Origin: CBDVBZ01 sp965372355
GTDB taxonomy: Bacteria; Krumholzibacteriota; Krumholzibacteriia; WVZY01
DNA: 22,622 nt
Direction: 5' to 3'
Assembly (NCBI GenBank): GCA_965372355.1
Contig: CBDVBZ010000052.1
Location: 1-22,622 of the forward strand
Below, in pieces: positions 1 to 8,417 of the stretch. The notes beneath the pieces were generated by a model. That model was not told the origin of the DNA. It made no database searches and saw nothing but the letters and a program-made list of their open reading frames with translations. The translations under genes and the position numbers were made by a program. Every line of letters starts with the position of its first letter. Position 1 is the first letter of the stretch.

Positions 1-47
1 GCTAGCCAACTAGATGTGTTTTTCACAAGCAAGATTCGCCGAATATC

Positions 48-1193
48 TCACCGTGATTCATCGAGCTTCCGTTGTTCGACCAGCTGCCGTAGCAGCGGAT
101 ACACTCCGCTTTCGCACTCACCTTGCATCTCGTCCGGGGTCGTGCCGATCTCGATGACCAGAGGGCCGTCTTTACCGAAAGCAACATCTGCGGTGAAAAG
201 ACGGTAGTAGGGAAAGAGTTCTGCCGTCCGTTGACAAAGCGCTTTCACTTCGGTCCACATCGGAACGGTAGTGCCATCGATCTGTGCGCCGGTGACCGGA
301 TGCTGGGCGTAGACGGAGCGATCGACGTCTCTCCGGGTAGCAGATGCGAGCCGGCCGGAGTCGATGTCAATCGCGGGACCGATGCCTCCGGTGCTCAGGT
401 TATCGGTGGCGGTTTCACCGACTCCCATCCTCAGTATAGCGAAAGTCATCTGCCACTCTCCAGTCACCGACCGGACCATCCAGCTTCTGACCGTGTTCAC
501 GCTCCACGGATTGAAGCGCGCGATATCGGGGTGCTGGTCGATGACGCCCTGGCAGAAGTACCCTTGGAACAGCGTTGCCTGGGAGAGCGTTTCCCAGAAT
601 TCCTGCAACGGCATCTCTTCGCCGCTGGGTTCGATCGTTGCGGTTGGGACGTTGCCTCTGGTGTCGATCTTCACCCTATAGAAACCCCGCCCCCGGGTGC
701 CCGTGACGTACTTGAAACACACGGTGTCGATCCCAAGCCGGTTCACGAGTCTCACGAGATCATCGTGCGACCGTAGTATCCTTCCTTCCCACGTCCGTCC
801 ACTCACCCCCGCCACTATGCCGTAAACCGGTGGCACCGGAATGTTGTGGGTAGAGAGTATGTTGTAGGTTTCGAGCTTGTTGCGAGCGACGTAGTCATAC
901 TGGATGGGATTGACGCTGTGTATGAGGCGCTCGTACATGCGCCCCTCCACGTACTGCAGTTTGTCTTTCCATGAAAGCTCTCGACGGTAGAGCCCCGCCC
1001 TGAGATAGAAAGCCGGCCCGATTCCTCTTCGGATTCTCAACCGAATCAGTTCCCAAGCCTGATGGATCGTGGAGTGGTGACCCTCAGCCTCCAGGCGTCG
1101 CATGTGCCGCCAAAGGCTGCGGGCCCGAGTGAGTTTGTCTGCCCGTGGAGCGTAGTTATCCGGGATGGTCTCGTGTGTCATCTTTGTGCTCAC
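48..1193 (-). CDS. ATP-grasp protein, sugar-transfer-associated type (paralogue A)
   Basis: This 381-residue protein resembles the ATP-grasp family found in polysaccharide and cell-surface gene clusters (sugar-transfer-associated ATP-grasp, ATPgrasp_ST). The family probably ligates a carboxylate to an amine at the expense of ATP, but the substrate is unknown. Visible motifs are a glycine-rich nucleotide loop TGTRGRGF near residues 164-171, SVNTVRSWM at 231-239 and DNLSTGGIG at 264-272. The C-terminal metal-site motif reads VIEIG (346-350), where many ATP-grasp enzymes have E-x-N. The start is GTG with GGAG five bases upstream; an ATG four codons later is the alternative. It is divergent from, and clearly paralogous to, the gene at 1388-2536, with 194 bp between them. 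There is no signal peptide, so it is cytoplasmic. The family call is firm; the function is not. Confidence 0.85.
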   Translation of the reverse strand: MSTKMTHETIPDNYAPRADKLTRARSLWRHMRRLEAEGHHSTIHQAWELIRLRIRRGIGPAFYLRAGLYRRELSWKDKLQYVEGRMYERLIHSVNPIQYDYVARNKLETYNILSTHNIPVPPVYGIVAGVSGRTWEGRILRSHDDLVRLVNRLGIDTVCFKYVTGTRGRGFYRVKIDTRGNVPTATIEPSGEEMPLQEFWETLSQATLFQGYFCQGVIDQHPDIARFNPWSVNTVRSWMVRSVTGEWQMTFAILRMGVGETATDNLSTGGIGPAIDIDSGRLASATRRDVDRSVYAQHPVTGAQIDGTTVPMWTEVKALCQRTAELFPYYRLFTADVAFGKDGPLVIEIGTTPDEMQGECESGVYPLLRQLVEQRKLDESR

Positions 1194-1387
1194 GCTGACT
1201 CCATAATAGCATAGAATCCATGATTCATATCCTGTTGCGCAAGTTCATATCGTATACAGCGACGTCCCTCCTTTGTAGGCAGCGCCATCTTCCCATCTGG
1301 TCAATCGGGGGGTGTTGTGATAGGATCGTTGTACTGGCATCTCTTCCCCGGGGAACAGGCCTTGCGCCGACTTGAACGGAAGCCACT

Positions 1388-2536
1388 ATGATCCGCGCGA
1401 TTAGCGGGAAAATCCGCAAGCTTCGTATGGTCCGCCGGCTCATGCTGCATCATGCGAAGACGCATGAGGTTTCGGCTTGGCGGCAGCTCACAGAAATGCT
1501 GTACCTGTGGGTGCGCAATGGCATTGGACCACTCGAGTACTATCTTCTGGGTCTATTCCGCCCTGGAGTTCCGTGGTGCGAGAAGCTGAACACTGTCAGC
1601 GACGCGTGGTACTGGAAACAGGTCGAATGGATCAACCCTCTCGAGTTGCGACGGTTCGCGACGAACAAGATCGCCACGTGCCTGATGCTGCGTTCATCCA
1701 GGATCCCAAGCCCGAGGATACACGGGGTGCTGGATGGCGCGAACGGTCTGACCATCGATGGTACGCCCCTTCGCGACGCCGCCGACCTGCGAGGGTTGGT
1801 GGAGAGCCGTTCGCTAACTGGAGTTTGCTTGAAGCCGATTAGCGGATGGTCCGGGAGGGGGGTTATGAGTGTCGTTTTCGATCGCGATGGCGACACGATT
1901 CGTGCGCGCTTCCAGCCGTCGGGACCATCGTTGACGCTCGACCAGTTCTGGGGTGAGTACCTCGACGAGCCCCGCCACGGAAGCTATCTGATCCAGGACA
2001 CTCTGGAACAACATCCGGAGGCGGCTCGCTTTCATCCGCCGAGTCTGAATACGGTGCGAGCCTGGATGTACCAGCCCGAGCCGGATCGCTGGGAGATGTT
2101 CTGCGCAAGCCTTCGAATGGGCGTTGACGGGATGACGATCGACAACAACTCCGCAGGGGGGATTGGAAACGTGATCGATGTCGAGACCGGTCGGATGGGG
2201 CCGGCAATTCTCCGGGGGACCGACCCGTGGCGGGGGGTCATGCTTCGGGAGTACGCCGTACACCCGACGACGGGCGTTCGGATAGAGGGTGAGATACTGC
2301 CGATGTGGCAGGAGGTGCTCTCGCTGTGCCGGCGAACGTGTTCGTTGTTTCCGTTCTACGGGTTCATGGCCGTGGATGTCGGGATGGGGAAGGAGCATCC
2401 GTGGGTTGTCGAGGTGGAAGCCGACCCGCATTCGACCGTTCAGGCGCACTGCGGGCAGGGGCTTCGCCCCATGTTCGAACCGCTGTTGAGTCGTGGCCGG
2501 ATCGAGAGCCTACGCGAAGACACTACGAACATTTAG
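1388..2536 (+). CDS. ATP-grasp protein, sugar-transfer-associated type (paralogue B)
   Basis: This 382-residue paralogue of the divergent gene at 48-1193 aligns with it over its whole length. Shared landmarks include RNGIGPLEYYLLGLFRPG (residues 43-60, RRGIGPAFYLRAGLYRRE in the partner), NPLEL/NPIQY, the nucleotide loop KPISGWSGRGV (149-159), EQHPEAARFHPPSLNTVRAWM (208-227) and DNNSAGGIG (252-260). The C-terminal metal motif is VEVEADP (341-347), so the expected Asn of E-x-N is Glu here. It probably performs an ATP-dependent ligation or surface-sugar modification in the cytoplasm, by family analogy only. The ATG start follows a weak purine-rich site (CGGAAG). No glycosyltransferase gene is adjacent, which is unusual for this family. 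A 240-bp convergent gap with a hairpin follows. Confidence 0.85.
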   Translation: MIRAISGKIRKLRMVRRLMLHHAKTHEVSAWRQLTEMLYLWVRNGIGPLEYYLLGLFRPGVPWCEKLNTVSDAWYWKQVEWINPLELRRFATNKIATCLMLRSSRIPSPRIHGVLDGANGLTIDGTPLRDAADLRGLVESRSLTGVCLKPISGWSGRGVMSVVFDRDGDTIRARFQPSGPSLTLDQFWGEYLDEPRHGSYLIQDTLEQHPEAARFHPPSLNTVRAWMYQPEPDRWEMFCASLRMGVDGMTIDNNSAGGIGNVIDVETGRMGPAILRGTDPWRGVMLREYAVHPTTGVRIEGEILPMWQEVLSLCRRTCSLFPFYGFMAVDVGMGKEHPWVVEVEADPHSTVQAHCGQGLRPMFEPLLSRGRIESLREDTTNI

Positions 2537-2537
2537 A

Positions 2538-2642
2538 TCAGAGGTTCGTTGAGAGCAGGTCAATGGTTCGATTCTGCAGCTCACCAGTTCCAATGTTTTC
2601 AAAGACTTGCGCGATCGGGTACTTCTGCTCGAAAACCCCCAT
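2538..2642 (-). CDS. possible 34-codon small ORF
   Basis: A short open frame in the convergent gap starts with MGVFEQKYP and ends at TGA at 2538-2540. Its composition is protein-like (mixed charged and hydrophobic residues, not the arginine/proline-rich look of GC-driven shadows). An AGG lies directly next to the ATG, too close to be a good ribosome site. No family is recognised. It could equally be a degraded fragment or chance. Confidence 0.15.
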   Translation of the reverse strand: MGVFEQKYPIAQVFENIGTGELQNRTIDLLSTNL

Positions 2643-2685
2643 CCTACGCTTCTACTAGTCAGGGCGCCTTTGGTGCTGCACAAGG

Positions 2686-2713
2686 CAAGGCCGCTCTTTC
2701 GGGTGTGGCCTTG
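2686..2713. terminator. hairpin between convergent genes, possible terminator
   Basis: A perfect 7-bp inverted repeat, CAAGGCC (2686-2692) and GGCCTTG (2707-2713), encloses 14 bases in which further G-C and G-U pairs can form. On the plus strand it is followed by TCTCGTTTG, a poor T-tract. It lies between the end of the ATP-grasp gene at 2536 and the end of the minus-strand lipoprotein gene at 2776, where a two-way terminator is expected. Confidence 0.35.
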
Positions 2714-2775
2714 TCTCGTTTGCCACTTCAATGAGCTTCTTGCCGTGGCGGTTAGCTCAGTCATGCGTCCTTCGT

Positions 2776-3171
2776 TTACTTCTTCTTTTTCGCCTTCGCG
2801 TGGTACTCTCCGTGGAGAACCTTCGGAACCTTGGTCTCGGATATCTTCCTCCATGGCCCGCCGATGTCTGCGCTGATCTGCCACCCATCTTTGTCCGTAC
2901 GATAGTAGTCCCCGTCGAGGAAGTAATGGCCTTTATAGCCGTGCACGATGTAAACACTGAGACTCGACTCGTATACCAGCACGACGTCTCCATGTTTGTG
3001 ACGGTAGCCGTGGGCCGGTGCGTGGGGGGGCGGTCCTTTCTTGGTCACCGTGGTTTGTGTATACGCGGGGTTTTTGCCGGACGTTTTGTATCGTACCGTT
3101 CCGGAGCAGGATGCCAGAACAAAGCTGGCCACAATGACCGTCAAACAAGCAAGCGTTAGTGTCAAACGCAT
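2776..3171 (-). CDS. small lipoprotein with PPPHAPAHGYR motif
   Basis: This 131-residue predicted lipoprotein has a short basic N-terminus, a hydrophobic stretch and a classical lipobox LASC with the lipidated cysteine at residue 22. The mature part contains GPPPHAPAHGYRHK and then a tyrosine-rich compact region (VYIVHGYKGHYFLDGDYYR), ending in a lysine tail. Similar small lipoproteins with a PPHAPAHG motif occur in many Proteobacteria with no known role; this is from memory. The start is fixed by AGAGGAGG six to seven bases before the ATG. An in-frame upstream extension to 3396 exists but has no ribosome site and looks non-coding. It should be anchored in the periplasmic leaflet of the outer or inner membrane. 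Confidence 0.8.
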   Translation of the reverse strand: MRLTLTLACLTVIVASFVLASCSGTVRYKTSGKNPAYTQTTVTKKGPPPHAPAHGYRHKHGDVVLVYESSLSVYIVHGYKGHYFLDGDYYRTDKDGWQISADIGGPWRKISETKVPKVLHGEYHAKAKKKK

Positions 3172-3451
3172 TTTCGGGCCTCCTCTCGGTGGCGGCAGCA
3201 CCGCGGTGCGCGGGCGATATGCACGCCCTCGGTGCGCGGGCAGACTCCGATCGTGCCTCAACACGGGCAAATAGGGAGTCTTGGTGCCAAAACGGGAAGG
3301 GAGATGCACAGATCGAACCAGACGGGGACCGTCTTGGCCGTGGTAGTCCACACCACCGGGCAAAGCCTGGTCGCCCGAGCACGGACACTGGCACAACGAT
3401 TCGTTCGCTCCGGGAGCGGCCGACTCGACCGAGGCCGGGAATGACTGATCC

Positions 3452-4192
3452 CTAGTTTCCGATCTTCTTGAGCAGTCCCTTTGCTTGGTCTGCGATCGAG
3501 TCGCCTAGTTGATCCTTGACCAGTCGGTTGACTTCGGAGCTAGTGATTTCCGACATGACCTGTTTTGCTACCGTCGTCAGGATCACCTTGGCAATTTCAT
3601 CGGGTGACGCGCCGCTTGCTCCACCGACGTTGCTCAACCGAATCTCGGGAAGTGTGATCGTTCGCTTCTCCACTCCGAGCGCGGATGCATCGACTTCAAT
3701 GCGGCCTTGCTCGAATACGAACCGCTTGATTCGAAAGTTCTTGGTCTCTCCACCAGATTTGTCACCACCGCCGCCGGATGCGCCGGCCGCATACGCTTGC
3801 ACGCGCTTGCGTAGTTCGTCGATATTCGATGCGCCCGTCCTGGTGACCTCGGCGTTTACCACGGGTGCACGAATACGAATCTCATCGATCACAATAGGGT
3901 CCTCGCGAACGCTCGTAAGATCGATGTCGACAGTGATATCACCGAGTGAGAAGGCGTCGCTCGCTTCGAACCCCTCGGGACTCGCCACTCTGAGACCCTT
4001 AATCGATCCGCGGCCTTCTCGAAGCGAGATGTCCACACCGGACACACTAACGCTGGTGTCGGTGACATCGCTGCCGTGCTTCTCGATGGCCCCGGCGATG
4101 AGTGAGTTGAGGTTGGACAACAGATAGAATGCGGCGACGGCGATAACGATTGCTACGATCGCAATACCGCCGGCGATGACTTTCTTCTTCAT
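3452..4192 (-). CDS. AsmA-like membrane-anchored periplasmic protein
   Basis: This 246-residue protein has one N-terminal membrane segment (about residues 5-24) and a periplasmic body. The region with VSGVDISLREGRGSIKGLRV and IVIDEIRIRAPVVNAEV (about 50-115) is typical of the N-terminal repeats of AsmA-family proteins, which are linked to lipid transport and outer-membrane biogenesis. It is much shorter than full AsmA/TamB proteins, so it would be a single-module version. A glycine-rich linker (GASGGGGDKSGG) lies near residue 137, and the C-terminal part is helical with Val/Lys/Asp repeats. The ribosome site (GAGG about nine bases upstream) is modest. It reads in the same direction as the lipoprotein gene at 2776-3171, 280 bp ahead of it, and probably has a separate promoter. 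Confidence 0.72.
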   Translation of the reverse strand: MKKKVIAGGIAIVAIVIAVAAFYLLSNLNSLIAGAIEKHGSDVTDTSVSVSGVDISLREGRGSIKGLRVASPEGFEASDAFSLGDITVDIDLTSVREDPIVIDEIRIRAPVVNAEVTRTGASNIDELRKRVQAYAAGASGGGGDKSGGETKNFRIKRFVFEQGRIEVDASALGVEKRTITLPEIRLSNVGGASGASPDEIAKVILTTVAKQVMSEITSSEVNRLVKDQLGDSIADQAKGLLKKIGN

Positions 4193-4664
4193 TTCTTTGA
4201 ACCTCGTTTCGATACGAACGGTGTTCTACTGGACGGGTGTGTCGGGAGTCCCGCTCGAAGCAAGCGCACCCAACTCGCTCTGACAGTCTGAGATTCTGAA
4301 CCCCGGCCACGGTTTCGGTTATCGCACGTGGACTACATTGGCGTCCGAACGTGATCTTCATCACAAAAAGTCGCAGATCCCCTTGGCGGACCTAGTACCC
4401 TCGAGGAGAGGCGCATAACCCATGCCAGATGGAGCCGTGCCGGCCTTTGTGCGAGTGTGACTCGTGTCGGTGCCACACCTGCCGGAACCGGTCTGACATG
4501 CGCGGCGGCTGTGAACGACGCAACTACAATGATGCGCTTTGCATCATCCCTCGGTGGAGAGCTCGACGTTCGGTCCGGTCTCTACGCCGTGGCGCGCGTC
4601 CTACTGGTTGGCGGCCGCGCGAGAATTGATGTCCTCGACAGTCGCAATCCATTACAATGGAGGA
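4193..4664. other. divergent intergenic region without a convincing gene
   Basis: This 472-bp gap separates the minus-strand AsmA-like gene from the plus-strand lipoprotein gene and must hold promoters for both, but I see no clear -35/-10 pair. Short frames here (for example a Cys/Arg-rich one from 4429) lack ribosome sites and look like chance. The downstream lipoprotein frame stays open back to 4539, so part of the right end could be coding. Confidence 0.4.
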
Positions 4665-5441
4665 GTGAAATGGCTTCGTGGATCCATACCACTTCTTCTC
4701 ACCATCGCGATCGGAGCTCCCATCGGATGCGGCGACGATGCTACTCGTCCCGCAGACGGGGGCGGCGGCGAACCGACTCCGCCGTTCTACCCGTTGGAAG
4801 TCGGCAATGAGTGGTCATACGAAGAGACGTTTGTCGTGCACTTTTACAACGCGGATTCGGGCGCGTTGTTAGACGCCGACACGCTCGTGGGGATCAGTGA
4901 TGTCCGGCTCGACGGTACCGAGTCGATTGCGGGAATTACCTATGTCACAGAGTCCACGGTCTTTCGGGCCGGGGTGGGGGCGGATACGACGTGGCTGAGG
5001 CTCCGACAGGATGCCGAGGGACTCTTTAGGGCCTACGTTCCATCCAGTGTGCCGCCGGGCGATGTACAGGCCTCCGAACCACCTCTGGAACTGATGAGGC
5101 TGCGTTACCCGGTTGCAACCGGCGCCGAATGGACTGTGTTCTCCGATTCGCCGACGGTGACCGCAACCGTCGAGGCCCTCGATACGCTGATGACAGCCGG
5201 CGGATCGTTTGCCGCGTACCGGATCCGCATCGATGCCAGCTACCAACGCCCGGATGACTGGCAACGGGTATGGTATGGCTGGTGCGGGAGGATCCGCTCG
5301 GTGCGTCACACCGAGGTTATTGCCATCGATCCGGGGACAGACGAGCGGGTAAGAGTCGTGACGGAAGAAACGGAGATGCTGACACACGCCAGTCTCGTGG
5401 AACCCCGAGACTGCGTGAGCGAGGGTTTGCGAGAACAATAG
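4665..5441 (+). CDS. predicted lipoprotein of unknown function
   Basis: From the GTG at 4665 this is a 258-residue protein with a textbook export signal: MKWLRG, then a hydrophobic run, then IGAPIGC with the putative lipidated cysteine at residue 22. The mature protein begins with a Gly/Pro linker and PFYPLEVGNEWSYEE, a motif common at the start of secreted beta-rich proteins from environmental bacteria (the 'PLxVGNxWxY' type). The rest alternates short beta-strand-like segments. The start is uncertain: GGAGG lies only one base before the GTG, and an in-frame ATG at 4629 has no clear ribosome site but would give a longer n-region. It is followed 33 bp later by the PepSY membrane protein and is probably co-transcribed with it. 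Function unknown. Confidence 0.68.
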   Translation: MKWLRGSIPLLLTIAIGAPIGCGDDATRPADGGGGEPTPPFYPLEVGNEWSYEETFVVHFYNADSGALLDADTLVGISDVRLDGTESIAGITYVTESTVFRAGVGADTTWLRLRQDAEGLFRAYVPSSVPPGDVQASEPPLELMRLRYPVATGAEWTVFSDSPTVTATVEALDTLMTAGGSFAAYRIRIDASYQRPDDWQRVWYGWCGRIRSVRHTEVIAIDPGTDERVRVVTEETEMLTHASLVEPRDCVSEGLREQ

Positions 5442-5474
5442 TCGTGGGAAGATAGCGAAGTCGAGGTTTGTCTT

Positions 5475-6236
5475 ATGCGTGTAACTTGGATTCGAAAAGC
5501 TCATCGTGCCCTCGGGCTGGTTATTGGTGTGCAGTTGCTCATCTGGACTCTGAGCGGGTTGTACTTCAGCTGGAATGATATCGAGAAAGTGCGTGGCGAA
5601 GACCTGGCGGTCGAACCGGAAGCGTTGATGCCGGGTGCCGTCACCATTCTGTCTCCGCAGGTTCCTATCGCGGCATTGTTGGAACAGTTTTCTGAAATCG
5701 AAACGATTCAGAGTGTTTCGCTTCGGTTGCTGATGGGCGAGCCCGTCTATGAGATCGAGTACTCCCTGGATGGACACGCCCGTTACATGTTGGCCGACGC
5801 CCAAACCGGTGCGTTTCGTTCGCCCCTGCGCAGGGACGAGGCCATCGCCATTGCTCAGGCCGGTTTTGTTCCGGATGCGCCCGTTTCGAACGTCGACTTT
5901 GTTGAAGAAGTCAGCGGCAATTCCGAGTATAGAGGTCGAGAGCTACCCGCCTATCGGGTGGACTTCGATCACCCATCGGGCACTCGTATTTACGTGTCGG
6001 CCGATCGAGGACTGGTGATGGCTCGAAGGAACAACACGTGGCGTGCATTCGATTTTCTGTGGATGCTTCACATCATGGACTACGAGGATCGTGACGACAT
6101 AAACAACGTGCTTCTGCGAATATTCTCGATGCTGGGGGTCGCCACGGTATTGACCGGCTATCTTCTTTGGATGCTTACGTCGAGGACGTTCCGCGGGCTG
6201 CGAAAACGTGGTGCGCGTATTGTGCGGAATTCGTGA
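5475..6236 (+). CDS. PepSY-associated transmembrane protein
   Basis: This 253-residue inner-membrane protein has two membrane segments, about residues 12-32 (RKAHRALGLVIG entering the membrane) and 212-234 (after LHIMDYEDRDD). Between them lie two PepSY-like modules: YEIEYSLDGHARYMLADAQT (92-111) and one ending RIYVSADRGLVMARRNN (171-187). This is the layout of PepSY_TM proteins, which occur with iron and other metal uptake systems and with redox enzymes; the role here is unknown. The periplasmic loop carries the PepSY domains. The ribosome site is GAGG, with ATG at 5475. It lies just downstream of the lipoprotein gene, probably in the same transcript. A weak hairpin (GACCC 6274-6278, GGGTC 6285-6289) follows. 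Confidence 0.8.
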   Translation: MRVTWIRKAHRALGLVIGVQLLIWTLSGLYFSWNDIEKVRGEDLAVEPEALMPGAVTILSPQVPIAALLEQFSEIETIQSVSLRLLMGEPVYEIEYSLDGHARYMLADAQTGAFRSPLRRDEAIAIAQAGFVPDAPVSNVDFVEEVSGNSEYRGRELPAYRVDFDHPSGTRIYVSADRGLVMARRNNTWRAFDFLWMLHIMDYEDRDDINNVLLRIFSMLGVATVLTGYLLWMLTSRTFRGLRKRGARIVRNS

Positions 6237-6373
6237 TAAGACCGGCTGCGGCTTGAAGCAATAAGGTTCACGGGACCCGGCCTTGGGTCGGTTCTTGGAT
6301 CCGCCAGGGAGTGCCGTGGGTTCGGTGACAAAAAGGTCCTTCTTGGCACACTTCTTCCTACATTAGCACCGGC

Positions 6374-6402
6374 CTTACACGATGACCTTACTCTAGTATA
6401 AT
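6374..6402 (+). promoter_or_regulatory. sigma70-type promoter for the AT-rich operon
   Basis: A perfect -10 hexamer TATAAT (6397-6402) lies exactly 17 bases after CTTACA (6374-6379), which matches the TTGACA consensus at four of six positions. Transcription would begin near 6409, leaving a leader of about 40 bases before the ATG at 6450. It is the best consensus promoter in the window and marks the left edge of the AT-rich block. Confidence 0.6.
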
Positions 6403-6449
6403 CAAGGACTTGGTCAATTTATTTTCAGCACAATGGTAAACTGATCATC

Positions 6450-7643
6450 ATGAAAAAAGCTGTCGTACTTGGTCATGCCTATTCTGCTCTCGGAGTGATT
6501 CAGGCTCTCGCATCAGCAGGTGTCAAAATTGTCTACCTGTCGACATCAGCAAGGCCCAATGATTTCACACATTTCTCAAGATATGTTTCAGAGTTCGTGA
6601 ATGTACAGTCCCCCAAAAATGGAAGTGACAAACTTCTCAAATTACTGATGGAAACAAAACAGGATTGGGACGGCGCCCTTTTGATACCAACGACGGATCT
6701 TTCCGTTGCTTTCGTTTCTCAGAATAGGGTCACACTTGCCGATCGCTATGTCACAGCGGTACAAAGTTGGGACATAGTCAATGAACTGCTTGATAAGCGC
6801 TCACTGTATTTGCACGCACAAGAACTTGGCGTACCGACGCCGGGAATCTTCTTTCCAGATTCCGTACAATCCTTGGCACGGACAAAGGATGGTCTGCGCT
6901 ATCCGTGCATTTTGAAGCCAGTTGAGTCGCAAAAGTTTGTTGAGCGTTTCGGCAAAAAAGTAATCATTGTTCATGATTCTGAGGAATTGATCGCTCAGTA
7001 CATGGAAACACAACGTCATGCACTTGACATGATGGTGTCAGAAATCATCCCAGGCGACGATTCTCAGTTTTTTCATTATCGGTCCTATATTGACAGCCAA
7101 GGTGATGTTCTAGCTGAAATGTGCACTCAAAAACTCCAGCAGGTGCCACCTGATTTCGGAGTAGCTCGTGTATCTAGAACTGTTCCTATGATCGAGGACA
7201 TTCGACAATTGACACTCAAACTCTTGAGAAGCGTGTCATACAGCGGCGTTTCTTCAGCTGAATACAAATTCGATAGCAGGGATAACGAATTTAAGCTAAT
7301 CGAGATAAATGTCAGGCCGGTTGTACCTGAACGTCTGTTTGTTGCGGCTGGAATCAATTTCCCTCATATAACTTACTTGGACCTGGTCGAAAATGTCAGA
7401 AGACGCGCGCCAACCTACGATCCTGATATTTACTGGATAGATCAATTTGGGGAATTCTATGAATTAGCCAAAATGTTAGCGCGCAAGAGATTTGCGGTCA
7501 GAAATTACTTTTGGCCTTACAGAAACAAAACAAAAGTGTTCTGCATTTCGTTCTTGAATGATCCAATGCCTTTCATCGTCAGGAGCGTGGAGCAGTTGGG
7601 GCTAGTCTCAAAGGGTCTTATAAACCGGTCGCGTTGGCGATAG
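6450..7643 (+). CDS. ATP-grasp carboxylate-amine ligase-like protein
   Basis: This 397-residue cytoplasmic protein has the three-part ATP-grasp layout. An N-terminal Rossmann-like preATP domain (AVVLGHAYSALGVIQAL, residues 4-20) comes first, followed by the ATP-binding subdomains with RYPCILKPVES (150-160) and SEIIPGDDSQ (197-206). The metal-binding motif is LIEINVRPV (283-291), with the E-x-N intact. It resembles ligases of the carbamoyl-phosphate-synthase/PylC/peptide-ligase kind. The substrate cannot be told, and the C-terminal 80 residues are not recognised. It heads a three-gene unit with the Fe-S protein (23 bp downstream) and the Cys-rich protein. The ribosome site is weak. Codon use is clearly AT-richer than in the flanking genes (37-47% GC in lines I counted), suggesting acquisition by transfer. 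It is not a close paralogue of the ATP-grasp pair at 48-2536. Confidence 0.82.
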   Translation: MKKAVVLGHAYSALGVIQALASAGVKIVYLSTSARPNDFTHFSRYVSEFVNVQSPKNGSDKLLKLLMETKQDWDGALLIPTTDLSVAFVSQNRVTLADRYVTAVQSWDIVNELLDKRSLYLHAQELGVPTPGIFFPDSVQSLARTKDGLRYPCILKPVESQKFVERFGKKVIIVHDSEELIAQYMETQRHALDMMVSEIIPGDDSQFFHYRSYIDSQGDVLAEMCTQKLQQVPPDFGVARVSRTVPMIEDIRQLTLKLLRSVSYSGVSSAEYKFDSRDNEFKLIEINVRPVVPERLFVAAGINFPHITYLDLVENVRRRAPTYDPDIYWIDQFGEFYELAKMLARKRFAVRNYFWPYRNKTKVFCISFLNDPMPFIVRSVEQLGLVSKGLINRSRWR

Positions 7644-7665
7644 CTATACTAAAAAAGGAAGCTCA

Positions 7666-8397
7666 ATGCGTATTGATCCAGAGAGATGCGGAGCTTGTGA
7701 GGCCTGCCTATCCTACTGCCCGGGCGAGGCAATAAAAGTCGACTCGGAAAGAGACGGTGCGGTTTATATATCGGATGAACTTTGTTTTGAATGTGGAGTG
7801 TGCATGCGCGCCGACGTATGTCCGGAAGATGCCTTTGTAGAATCTGACGATGTGGCGGAATATCCAAGAGCCGTGCGAGCGTTTTTCAGCGACCCGAATA
7901 CCACGCACAAGCTAACCATGGTGCCGGGTAGAGGCACAGAGGAATCTAAAACTAATGATGTTACGGGCCGGATAAAACAAGGCGAAATCGGCCTTTGCAT
8001 TGAGATCGGCCGCCCTGGAATCGGGGCTACATTTGAAGACATATCTCTTATGACCTCAAAGCTAAAAACGCAACGGGTGAGATTCGAGCAATGCAACCCG
8101 TTGTCGGCTTTGATGGATCCTGACACGGGGAGTTTCAAAGATGAGTTGCTCTCGCAACGAGTCCTTTCTGCCATAATTGAGATACGACTCGACAATGTTA
8201 ATGACCTCGAGAAAGTCATTCCAATTATTCTTGAAGTAGGTCATGAGATAGATACTGTTTTTTCACTTAGCTGTATTTGCAGATTTGATCAAGATGGCGA
8301 ACTGCCGGTATTGGAAACACTGACAGAGTTAGGAATAGTCTGCGCTCCTAACGCCAAGGTCAATTTAGGAATGGGCCGGCCTCTTCTTGAACCTTGA
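7666..8397 (+). CDS. protein with two [4Fe-4S] motifs and an uncharacterised C-terminal domain
   Basis: This is a 243-residue protein. Residues 8-18 form C-x2-C-x2-C-x3-C-P (first cluster). Residues 40-52 form C-x2-C-x2-C-x5-C-P (second cluster, with a spacing two residues longer than usual). This is a bacterial 2[4Fe-4S] ferredoxin module, so electron transfer is likely. After a linker (GRGTEESKTNDVTGR, about 87-101) comes a globular domain of about 140 residues with GLCIEIGRPGIGATFED and AKVNLGMGRPLLEP. I believe it belongs to a conserved but unnamed family, though I cannot name a reaction. The ribosome site AAGGAAG is well placed before the ATG at 7666. It sits 22 bases after the ATP-grasp stop and 20 before the next gene, so the three are almost certainly one operon. 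It may supply electrons to the Cys-rich partner. Confidence 0.82.
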   Translation: MRIDPERCGACEACLSYCPGEAIKVDSERDGAVYISDELCFECGVCMRADVCPEDAFVESDDVAEYPRAVRAFFSDPNTTHKLTMVPGRGTEESKTNDVTGRIKQGEIGLCIEIGRPGIGATFEDISLMTSKLKTQRVRFEQCNPLSALMDPDTGSFKDELLSQRVLSAIIEIRLDNVNDLEKVIPIILEVGHEIDTVFSLSCICRFDQDGELPVLETLTELGIVCAPNAKVNLGMGRPLLEP

Positions 8398-8417
8398 TAA
8401 TATAAGGAGACACTAAT

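Noticed and set aside
4215..4227. 13-base match CGAACGGTGTTCT shared with 14714-14726 as a possible operator
   Set aside because: A few matches of this length are expected by chance in 22.6 kb. The match is not palindromic over its whole length, and its positions relative to genes differ.
4429..4629. Cys/Arg-rich small open frame
   Set aside because: It has no ribosome site and no recognisable motif, and its composition is typical of out-of-frame GC-rich DNA.
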